Source of the DNA: Blepharisma stoltei
Taxonomy: Eukaryota; Ciliophora; Heterotrichea; Heterotrichida; Blepharismidae
Reading direction: 5' to 3'
Length of the DNA: 64,000 nucleotides
NCBI GenBank assembly: GCA_914767885.1
Contig: CAJZBQ010000054.1
Location: forward strand, 248,001 to 312,000
The position numbers were made by a program, and so were the translations under genes. The notes under the pieces were generated by a model. The model worked only from the letters and a program-made list of their open reading frames with translations, made no database searches and was not told the origin of the DNA. Below are positions 39,606 to 48,964 of the stretch, piece after piece; the first letter of the stretch is position 1; each line of letters begins with the position of its first letter.

Positions 39606-40790
39606 ATGATTTTTCTATATGTGCTAATAGCAGCATGCAGTGCTGAGTATTTACACCTGGCTGCAAGAAACCATTCAAAACCATATATGAATAAATCAAA
39701 AAAAGACTGACTTATTTTGTATACAAATAATAATGCTCCAGGACAGCTTGAAAAAGAATTTTTAAACGCTTCAAAAGCAGAAGGAACGAGCAAGCTGACG
39801 TATTCTTTGTTTAACTGCACAAAATATTGGGAAGTTTGTGAGCAATTTAGAATAAAAGAGCTACCTTTAATTCATTATGTCAGTAGAGGAATGGTAAAAG
39901 AATATAATTGGGACTTATCACTGGATGATTTTATTGAATTTGGACAAAAAATAAGTATGCCTGAAATACAGCAGGTTTCAACAGTTGATGATTTTGAAAA
40001 ATTCAAAAGATATGAGAGGGCTTTTATGCTATGAACTCTCCCTGAATTTACATCAGAAGCAAAAAATCTTAGCGATAATTATTTCGATGCAATCGCAAAA
40101 GAAATGCAGCACACAAGGATTTATTTTGGCAGATGTCATGAAGAAGAGGTGGCTAAATATATAAAAGTTGATTGAGCTCAGCTGCCAAGTGTAAAACAGC
40201 ATGGAGTTGATAGTGATTATGATTTTAATATTACAAAATATACTGAAGCTTCTTTAAGGGATTTTATTGAAAATCATAAATTTGGGGTACTTTTCAATAT
40301 GACAAGAGGGATAGAAAAAGAGCTGGTGTCAGGTCTTAAAGGAAAATTATTTGCCTTGGCTGTATTAGATTTCAGTAATCAGACTGAATATAGCCGGTAT
40401 TCTAACCATATGAAATCGCTAGCCTTGAGTCTAAAAAAATCAAAAGATTGGCGGTATCAGTTTGGCTTACTAGATGCTCCTAAATTTCCAGATATAGCTG
40501 ACAAGTTTAAGGCCAGAGAACATCCACAATTAGTTGTCGTTGATTATAGAAAAATAAATGATAATGCATTTTATTTTGGAGATTTTATGGTTGAAAATGA
40601 AAGAGAGCTTTATGTGCTATTAAATGATACATGGGATTCAGCAATTCCGTTGAATTACACAATCCCATTGGATGAGAGAGATAATTACGATGAAATTACA
40701 ATAGGAGGGTATTTACTCATTCTTCTAGTATTGCTCATGGGAGGGCTTTTTATTTATCGTATCTACAATACAAAGGAAAAGGAGGATTAA
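39606..40790 (+). CDS. ER membrane thioredoxin-like (PDI-related) protein without CXXC
   Basis: 394 residues. Signal peptide MIFLYVLIAACSAEYL, a thioredoxin-like domain WLILYTNNNAPGQLEKEFLNAS in which the usual W-C-x-x-C is N-N-N-A-P-G, further thioredoxin-like segments (FEKFKRYERAFML, LFALAVLDFSNQTEYSRY..YQFGLLDAPKFPDIADKF.. HPQLVVVDYR), then a TM helix (GGYLLILLVLLMGGLFIYRIY) and short tail NTKEKED. Three UGA codons are Trp. Topology matches PDI/TMX-type proteins, but redox activity is not expected from the first domain. Confidence 0.8.
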
Positions 40791-41041
40791 TTTAGTAAAT
40801 TATGTTATATAAATTTCATAAATTTAAGGGATTTTTTAATGTTTAAAATTGACTTGAAAAAATTGATGATCTTTTAAATTAATAATGAAGAATTTATTTA
40901 AATTTAATATCAAAAAAGTAATTAATTCTCTATTTTTAAGAGTTGCTTGATGAAAAAATTTAGTGTTCTATAGAATTTTCAAATAATTTAAAATCTAAAT
41001 AGTCAAAATTCATATTTAAATTGTTAAAATGTCAAGCATCG

Positions 41042-43463
41042 ATGGAGAATCTGTTGTTCCTCCTCAGTAAGCTTTATTAAGGAGATGGTATAGATCAGCG
41101 CGAAGTGATTAAAACATATGAAAGCGTTATTAAAACAATGAAAGAACAAATATACAGCTTGAAAAGCAAATTGGCTGTATCTGAAGATTCAATTCGTCGT
41201 TATAAACAAATTGAAGTAGCAGAAACTCAAAAAGAGCTTGTAAAATATATTCAGAAAGAGTCTAAGTTAGCCTTAAATTCAGCTATCCAAGAGCTTACTG
41301 CTAAAAATAATTATATCTCACAATTAGAGCAAAAATCCAAAATTATTGAAGAAGCTTTAGCCAAAAATGAAAGCGAAATTTTTAGCTTGACTGAAGAAAA
41401 AGAATACTGAAAATCATTAGCAAGCCAATCCCCAGAATTAGAGATAACAAATAAAAGCGTATTGCCAAACGATCTCATGGAAAAATTTAGAGAAAATGAA
41501 AAATCAAGAATCCGAGCTCAAGAAGAAGCATTACGTTACATTAGATATACAGACTCGTGTGTTTAATTTTAACGCAATCACCGAGGATCTCCAGAGAGAT
41601 TCAACCGCTTTGCGACCATAACGTCTCCTCCTTCCTTTTTGGGCTTCAGTGTTGAGTGGGCAGTCTACGGGTTTGTGTGGCCCCTTGAGGCTGTGGATTA
41701 CGAAGTTGGCTTCCCAAAAATTCCAAAAAATGGAATTTCTGGTATCCTTTCGGCAAAAAAGAAAAATTCAGATCCTCGCTAGGCAGTTGCCCGATTAGTC
41801 TAGGTGTTCCCTGTAGACCTTGCTGGGCTTGCCCTTTCCAAATCTGAATCCTCCTTACCTTCGAGGTAAAAACAAGCTCGAAAATAGACTTTGCGCTAGG
41901 CCCTGGGCACTTCAGAGTTGTTTACCTAGCATTGCAGTCTATTTTAAGGTTGGAAAAAACCTTGCCGGATATAATTAAATATGTGCTCGAAGGGCGTCGA
42001 CGTAGCCGACTGCGAAGCGCTGAGACAGCATTTTTCTTATGCTCAAGCTCAAGAAGAAGCAGATTTTTATAAGTCAAAATATGAGGAAATCATTGAAAAT
42101 ATGCATAATGTTAAAGACAAGCTAGAAGAAACTGATACTTTAAAATTGCAACAAGCTACTCTTAAAGGAGAATTTGGAGATATTGAGCAGCAGCTGCTGA
42201 AAAAGGAAGAACAAGTAAAATCTTCAAATAAACGATTTATTTTTATTCAGAAAAAGATGGACAAGCTCAGCAAAGATAAAAAACTTTATGAAGAAAAAAC
42301 CCAGGAATTAGAAAACGAGAGGAAAAAATTATCAGAAAAATACCAAAAGTAATTAATAATTTAGTTTGGCTAGTCGAGTTAAAGGAGAAGAAAGATTAAA
42401 AGGAAGGATAAAAGAATTAGAAGAAAATTTAGAAGCAGCTTCTCAAGAAATAGAAAATTTATTAGAAAGGCTTCGGGATAGCTTAAAAAGAACAGAAGAG
42501 CTGCAAAATATAATAAATTGTGAAACTAAAGCACATGACCAAACCAAAGAAGCTTATAAAAGGATAAAAATTCAAGAGAAACTTCTAATAGACGAAAGGG
42601 ATTTACTAGCCAATATGAATAGTGAGCTCAGCATTAAACTGAATATTATGCAAGAAGAAATGGAAAAAACAAAAAGCCCTGAATCAATTGAAAAACATGA
42701 AATAACGTTTAAAAAAGGCACAAAAGAAAGCGCAGCATTAATGAGACTAAACCATAAATTAGAAGAAAATGTATCAAGACTAGAAAATGAGCTTTCATTT
42801 ACTAAAGAAAAGCTTCAGAAAAAAGAACAAGAAGTTTTAGAGCTCGAGCTTAAACTTAATGAAAGCCATAGAGAAAGAAGAAAATTAGAGCAGCGGCAAA
42901 GAGATGTTCCAAGAGACAGTATAGCTGGACTAATCAAATGCCTAGACAAAGAAACTGACCATCCCATCAGTGCTTTATCCTGTGACAATAATAATCTGCT
43001 GCTTCACGAAATGAATGAAAAATATGACAGACTTCTTGATAAATACCAAGCTGCTGAAGAAGCTAAAACTAGCCTTGAATCTCAGCTAAATAACTATCAG
43101 CACATGCTAAAAAGCATGAAAACACAAATCAACGAAGATGCCTTTAAAAACAGCAATTTTGAAAAAATCCTTGCTGAAAGAAATGAGGAAATTACCACTT
43201 TGAAAGAAAAAATTTCAATGCTGGAGGACAAAGTCAAGTATTTTGGGATTTCTGCAGAAACTGAAAGACATAGAGAAATTTCGCATAAACCTGTGATAAG
43301 TAGAGCAGGGTCACTTCAAAATTTAACTGAAAGAAGAACTAAAGCGAGGAGCAACACCCCAGATGACGCAGCTACACCGAGATATTATCCAATGAGATCA
43401 AATTCCCTTTTGAAGCTGAGAGTTCCATCTCAAACTTATGATAAGCCATCATGAAGGGGCTAA
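41042..43463 (+). CDS. Long coiled-coil protein with basic Ser/Pro tail
   Basis: About 629 residues after a 15-nt intron, a 16-nt intron and a 501-bp insert. The start is ATG 41042 (MENLLFLLRDGIDQREVIK); an earlier ATG at 41030 is out of frame with the spliced product. Heptads run nearly throughout (KTMKEQIYSLKSKLAVSEDSIRRYKQIE.., RIKELEENLEAASQEIENLLERLRDSL..). The tail (RAGSLQNLTERRTKARSNTPDDAATPRYYPMRSNSLLKLRVPSQ..SWRG) is basic, with UGA Trp near the end and UAA at 43461. Family not recognised; likely basal body or cortical. Confidence 0.75.
41067..41081 (+). other. 15-nt intron
   Basis: GTAAGCTTTATTAAG; needed to join LLFLL to RDGIDQREVIK. Confidence 0.85.
41537..42037 (-). mobile_element. 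SINE-like insert in coiled-coil gene (boundaries predicted, 501 bp)
   Basis: A GC-rich repeat at about 41555-41985, homologous to 56946-57085 and, reversed, to 17750-18260. TA at 41537 and 42038 restore frame (QEEALRYAQAQEEADFYKSK) and lie in weakly similar flanks (gcattacgtta / gcatttttctta). Another in-frame join (EEALADCEALRQHF) is possible. Confidence 0.55.
42349..42364 (+). other. 16-nt intron
   Basis: GTAATTAATAATTTAG; joins LSEKYQ to NLASRVKGEERL in frame. Confidence 0.88.
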
Positions 43464-43516
43464 ATTTGATGAATATAAATAATTTTATTATAGTCTTCCA
43501 AAAATATGATTATACT

Positions 43517-45348
43517 TTAATTTTCGACCCATTTTAGTCTTTTTCCATCTTTCCATTCTCCTTCTTTTTTCTCCCCTTTAGCTGTACAATAAATCCCACG
43601 CCCATGCTGCTTTCCATTATGCCAATTTCCTTCATATTTTCTTCCATCCGGTCAAGAAAAAGTTCCCTTTCCTTGCTTTTTGTCATCATAATATTCTCCT
43701 TTATAGCACCTTCCATCAGCCCATGTGAAAGTGCCAAACCCGTCCATTTTATTGTTTTTTCAAGTCCCTTCATACCTTCTGCCGTCCATTCATGAATAAA
43801 TGCCATAGCCATCAATGTTATTTTCTTTAAACTCTCCTATATATTTGCTGCCATCAGACCAATTAAAATTTCCTCTTCCATCCTTTTTGCCAAACGTGTA
43901 GTCTCCTTCATAGCGAGCTCCGTCAGGCCATACTTCTACGCCGTGGCCATGCTGCTTATCGTCTTGCCATTGTCCATCATAAGTGGCACCATCAGTATGT
44001 CGATAATTTCCGTGTCCATGTGCTTTATCGTCGACTCAGTCTCCTTCATAAACGTCTCCGTCATTATGAATGAGTCTTCCTTTGCCATTAGCTCTATCAT
44101 GCATTCAATATCCTTCATACTTTGAGCCATCTGGCCATACTTGTATTCCTTTTCCATGTCTTTCTCATCTATCACTTCATTCACCAATATAAATTGCTCC
44201 ATTATCAAGCTGCACTGGGCCTTTTTTCACTCTTGGGGCTGGATCATTAAAATCATAATTATATTGAAACGGCTCGAGCTTTTTGCTTATAGCTTGAGTA
44301 ATTGTATTTTCATAATTTGGAAGATCGCCATGGATTTCAAGAATCGAGTTTCTAGGCTGGGCTGTGTATCCAGAGTTTAATCTTATAATGGTTTTATTCA
44401 ATTTTGTCTATTTATTATTATAAAAATGCCATATACATAAAATGGCGGATGGTGACCGACCCACCCTCTCAGAGGTGGTGACCCATGTATACCCGGGCGT
44501 GGTTTTTGGAGCCAGGAGTTGGCCCAGAACGTTTGGGACCTCAAAGCAAGAGATCTAAGCGCGAAGACTGCTGTTTTGGCGACCAAACCCTTGGGCAGTT
44601 ACTCGTGACTTTTTTTGCCAGCCCAGTAGGTGCCCAAAATGAGGCAGAGCGACATACCTGCCTAAGCTGCTTCTATGACTTGCCCCGAATGGCGAAAGCT
44701 GTTGAGTTCTTTCTCGGGACGGCTAGAAAAGAGGGGAGGCGATTTAGACACCAAGTCAAGGCATTGGGGTCTCTCCAGTCAAGGTGCTCGGTAAAGAGCG
44801 GATCTGGCCAATGAAAAGGGCAGTATTGGCGTGGACTTGGGCAACACACAAGTTGGAAATGGAGGCGGTCAGTTAAGACTGTAATCTGTCCCTTGGCCTC
44901 ACCTCTACCGAGAAGCTGGGGGTTTCGGCCCGGGCTTAGCGTGGTTATGCTCTACCACCCTGCGGGTAGAAATGCGGTATGCAGTCCAGGAAGTAGGGAC
45001 TTTAATACACAGTATAATCTAATTCTAATGAATAAAATACCATTTTCTGCATAAAATTAAATAATTATAGGAAAATCGAAATCTTATTTAATCTAAATAA
45101 TATACTTGAGTTCCTTGAGATTTTATTCTCTCTTTTACTTTCCGGCGGTCTAAAAAGCCTCTTAATAAGGATTGCAAAACGATAAGGTTTGAATTATTTA
45201 TTTCTAATGATTGGAAAGAAGTAACTGGAACTTCTATCACAAATGGGCTATGCTCTTGCTGAGCACGTGAATTTGATGATATTTTTTGAACTGTAAATTG
45301 GTCGGAGTCAAGCTGGTTTTCTTTAAAGCATGAACATGCAGCTCCCAT
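43517..45348 (-). CDS. Acylated IQ-motif / MORN-repeat protein
   Basis: 377 residues after removing a 682-bp IES that sits inside a 16-nt intron. N-terminus [11 protein letters not shown] (myristoylation/palmitoylation type), an IQ-like motif [17 protein letters not shown], then about ten MORN repeats from YIGEW ([65 protein letters not shown]) to [15 protein letters not shown]. Several repeat Trp are UGA. MORN arrays bind membranes or cytoskeleton; this N-acyl-IQ-MORN layout suggests a calmodulin-linked cortical protein. Read naively, it splits into a start-less MORN gene and a separate 86-residue IQ gene. Confidence 0.85.
44421..45102 (+). mobile_element. 682-bp IES inside an intron, filled by a SINE-like element
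   Basis: Removing it joins GTA to TAATAATAAATAG, a 16-nt GT..AG intron, giving [16 protein letters not shown]. The inner element (about 44431-45040) has head TAAAATGGCGGATGG, tail ..aatctaattctaatg, and imperfect duplication ATAAAAATGCCAT/ATAAAATACCAT. Same subfamily as 12442-12940. Confidence 0.8.
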
Positions 45349-45736
45349 TACTTGATTTAAAATAAAAATTTAAAAATTAATAAGTTGTAAGTAATAAGCA
45401 GCCGACCAAAATTTATTATATACTTCTCTTATCTCTATATATTAAAATCACAATTTATTTTTGGAGCATTTAGACTTTGTGTAGCAGCAATGCAAAATAT
45501 CCTGCGCTCTTTAATAACCTTCTCGCCACTATTTTATTTAAATCAGCAAAGAGCATAATAAAAATTAAATCCTTTTCTTATTCCCTAAACAAATTTCTGT
45601 TTAAATATGAAAATTTACTAATTTAGACTGTTTTTCCAAACAGTCAAATTTCTATCAAAATAGCAGAAAACGCTCCTTTTCAATAATCTATACATTATTT
45701 TACCTCCATTATCCCAAAAGTTAAATTCATATAATA
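45349..45736. other. Divergent intergenic spacer, 388 bp
   Basis: AT-rich promoter region between the MORN and ARF-GEF genes. One short hairpin (gactgtttttccaaacagtc at about 45627); nothing else recognised. Confidence 0.5.
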
Positions 45737-47614
45737 ATGGGTAACGCAGGGATCATAGCAGTTCATCGATTTGAACATCAAAGCAAAAATCGAATCTGTG
45801 GCAGTTGCTGAACAACTCCAATTCTTGACAGAGATGAGCTTGCAATACATAAAGAAGTAGGAATTCCTCGGGGACGTTTATGCAATGAAGCAATGAAATA
45901 TTTAGACCCAAACGAACGCCACTTGATGTTTGCAGCTTCAGGAAATAATCCTCTGCAAATAAAACAATGCATAAATCAAGGAGCTTCACCTGACACTTAT
46001 GATGAAAACCGAACAAGCCCTTTGCATATAGCATGCAGACAAGGAAGTTTAGATGTGGTTAAAGAATTGATAAGCCAGAGAGCGTCAATTAATATCACTG
46101 ATTGTGCGGGATGGACTAGTTTGCATATAGCGTCTTATTGCTGCAGGCCTGATGTGGTTGAACTTTTGCTTGCGAATAATTCAGATGCCACAATTTCAAA
46201 TAGGAAAGGAGAAACTCCTTGAGATTTAGCAGGGGATGATGCCACACAAAATGTTTTTCTTAATTATTGGCAGCATAAGGTAGAAGAGGATGAACCTTTG
46301 GTTCCAGCTGCTCAGAGGGAGAATTATGAAGTTATGACTGCCCAAAAAGCATTCCCTAGGCCCATTTCTCCGTTAACTGAAGAAAAAAGTGTAATTTCAG
46401 TGAAAAATTGAATTAAAGTTGACCAAATCCCGACTGGATTATTTTCACAAACTTCGCCTGAGTTGCTTGAAAGAGGAAAAAGAATTTTCAATAATAATGC
46501 GAATAAAGGCTTATCATTTTTCATAGCGCTAGGACTAGTTTCTCCACAGCCTTCACAAATAGCAAGATTTTTCTTTACACTTCCTGGGATATCTCCAGTA
46601 AAAATAGGAGAGCTTTTACCCCTCTCTACTTAAGAGAGCATATCCTATGGGTAAATCCCTATTTCTTGGGCAAAAACCCATGGCAAACAATTGATTTAAT
46701 ATAGTTTTTTTATATATTAGTAGCAATAATTATTATTAAATAATTTGAATTTAAAAACATAATTTTATAAATTAAATTAATAAATTATTAAGATTTTATA
46801 AATTTTGAAGAAAAAAAATCAGTGAGAAATAATTCGCTCCTTCAAAAAGCAAAGGGAATTAGGAGAAACAGACCAATTTCACAAAGATATCGCTAAAGAG
46901 TACATTTCACTACTTCAATTTGAAAAACACAACCTATTAGTATCTTTAAAAAAACTATTAAAATCAATAAAACTTCCAAGAGACGGAATTATGGCAGACC
47001 AAATCCTCGACGCATTTTCCGACAGATTCTGAAGTGAAAAAGGGCCATTTTTGTCAAAAGACTCAGTCCATCATTTAGCCTTCAGCATTATTATGCTTGA
47101 TTTTTCATTACATGACCATACAAGTTCCCCATTAGATAAAGAAGAGTTTATTAAAAGCAATGCAGGAATGCATGATGGGGAAGATTTTCCTGAAAAATTC
47201 TTGACATGGGTTTATGATGAGGTGCAAAGAGAAACTTTGAGGACGAAGTTTGAAGAGCAAGTAGAGCCTGTTTTTGATAATGTGGTGTATAGTGGGCATT
47301 TAGCTTATAAGTCAGGAAGTGAATGGAAAGAAAGATACTTTGTCTTGAGTGATGGGATTTTATGATTTTTTATGAGCACAACTCAAGCAACACCTTATGG
47401 GCTAATACCACTGCAAGGATTAAATGTGCATTTTGATACTAGACTATTGGGGTTTACAATAGGAAGCACAATCCCTTTTCCTTATGTTAAATTTAGTGAA
47501 GATGGCAGCATCCAAATACAAACTGCATCGTTTTTGTCAATTAAAGCTGGAAATTTGAAGCTTTGGCTGGAGGGGTTTCAGAAAGTGACAAATATTCGGC
47601 TGTCTATAAAATAA
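45737..47614 (+). CDS. Ankyrin-Sec7-PH ARF guanine-nucleotide exchange factor
   Basis: 544 residues after a 243-bp IES. N-terminus MGNAGIIAVHRF (possible acylation). Ankyrin repeats at about residues 50-170 (SPLHIACRQGSLDVVKELISQ, TSLHIASYCCRPDVVELLLANN). Sec7 domain about 230-410: RGKRIFNNNANKGLSFFIALGLV, IARFFFTLPGISPVKIGELLGE, IKLPRDGIMADQILDAFSDRFW, HLAFSIIMLDFSLHD. PH domain about 435-540: YSGHLAYKSGSEWKERYFVLSDGILWFF. Family role: activates ARF GTPases on membranes. The glutamic-finger position (LPGEAQ in most Sec7) is Asp-335 in LPRDGI. Four UGA codons are Trp. Confidence 0.88.
46617..46859. mobile_element. MITE-like IES in the Sec7 domain, 243 bp
   Basis: TA at 46617 and 46860. Ends CCCCTCTCTACTTAAGAGAG and a degenerate partner with cagtgagaaataattcgctcc. 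Excision gives PVKIGELLGETDQFHKD. Confidence 0.88.
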
Positions 47615-47701
47615 ATGCAATTTAATTTCAAAATTAAAATTATACGTGAGCCAAACTAACTTACAGTCAGCTTTCTTCTACTTTAAATTGTTTAACAATA
47701 A

Positions 47702-48445
47702 TTAACAGCACCCTCGACGAGAGTTTCCTTTTTCAGGTATCTTTTTACTAAGGTTGATGCTATTTCTGCTTTCTGTATATTTCCCTTTAGTTGCAATTTC
47801 CCTAAAAATCTGATCAATCCCATATCTTGTTTTTGCACTTGTCTTTTTATAGATTGCACCAATAGATGCTGCAAACTCTCTAGCTTCATTCATATCCACT
47901 TCTTCGTTCTCAACTAAATCCTCTTTGTTCCCAGCAACAGCAATCATAAGCGATCTTGGGCCAAATTCTTTGAGTTCTCTATATCATTGCTTCATTGCAT
48001 CATAAGACCTTCTATTGGTAATATCATATACTAAAATAGCAGCTTGTGAGTCTGAATAATACATTTTTGATAAAGCGTGGTATCTTTCTTGTCCAGCTGT
48101 GTCTCATATATTGAACTTCACTACTTTGTTTTGGAGCTCTATTGTTTTTGAAAGAAAGGAGGCTCCGATTGTAGCATATCTTTTAGTCTGATTTTTTCCC
48201 GGCAGAATTTTTCAGAATCATTTGTAAAATTTTTTCTCTTCAGACTCTTGCTCGACAAAACCTTAATGTTTGAATAAAATGAAAAACTAGAAAAAAGATT
48301 CGAGGAAAAGATCAGTAATTGCCCCGATTGTTGCTTCAAGATCTTCATAAAATCGATCTTCAATATAGCGGACTACAATGCTTGATTTTCCGACTCCTGA
48401 GTCGCCTAATAAAACAACTTTTATTTGGAATTGATTTGGCTGCAT
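47702..48445 (-). CDS. Rab5-like small GTPase, interrupted by a 159-bp insert
   Basis: 194 residues after excision. [10 protein letters not shown]-loop, switch I ATIGASF, switch [23 protein letters not shown] base motif, SAKTRYG, and C-terminal RRGCC for geranylgeranylation. Closest to Rab5/22/31 by [12 protein letters not shown]-type switch I and [15 protein letters not shown]. Known role of that group: early endosome traffic. The insert is within ATIGA. ATG 48445; UAA at 47702. Two UGA Trp codons (FNIWDTAG, KQWYREL). Confidence 0.93.
48162..48320. other. Insert in Rab gene, 159 bp, without TA at the repeat
   Basis: Flanked by GCTCCGATTGTAGC (48162) and GCCCCGATTGTTGC (48321), 14 bp with two mismatches. 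Recombination inside the repeat restores LEATIGASF. A TA-to-TA removal (144 bp) is also in frame but leaves [14 protein letters not shown], lengthening switch I. Confidence 0.75.
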
Positions 48446-48964
48446 ATTTATAATGTAAATTTTTAAGTGATTGACTAAGGGAATTTAAAATAATATATAT
48501 TAGTTATTTTTGTGTCAAGAAAAATAAAGTATAAAAGATCATTATAATTGTCGAAAAATAAAGTGTAGAAACGTATTATAAGATCCATCTCTTACTTAAT
48601 AAGTAAATTTAAAATTATTAGATAAGTTTTATTATAAGCTATCTGGATTTAGCTCAATTGATTTAATTTACACACAATTCTCGTAGTTTTTTAAACAGAA
48701 GATAAATAAAGCTTAACAATTCTGCAACTAATTAAATTATTTTGACGAACTAAACTTATGAAATACTTTAAATATAATTTCAATATCTATTTTCCCATTA
48801 ATTATAGAATATCTTTACTTAATATTTAAAATATAGTATTATTTTCTTAAATTCAAAGCAATCTGATCCTCTCAATTGATATAAATTTTCCAGATGCAAA
48901 ACCATATTTTATCTATAATTTTAGGTATTTTGGAAACTATATAGAAATCTAAATAAATAATTTT
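48446..48964. other. Divergent intergenic spacer, 519 bp
   Basis: Very AT-rich region between the Rab and chitin synthase start codons. No ORF, repeat or RNA recognised. Confidence 0.5.
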
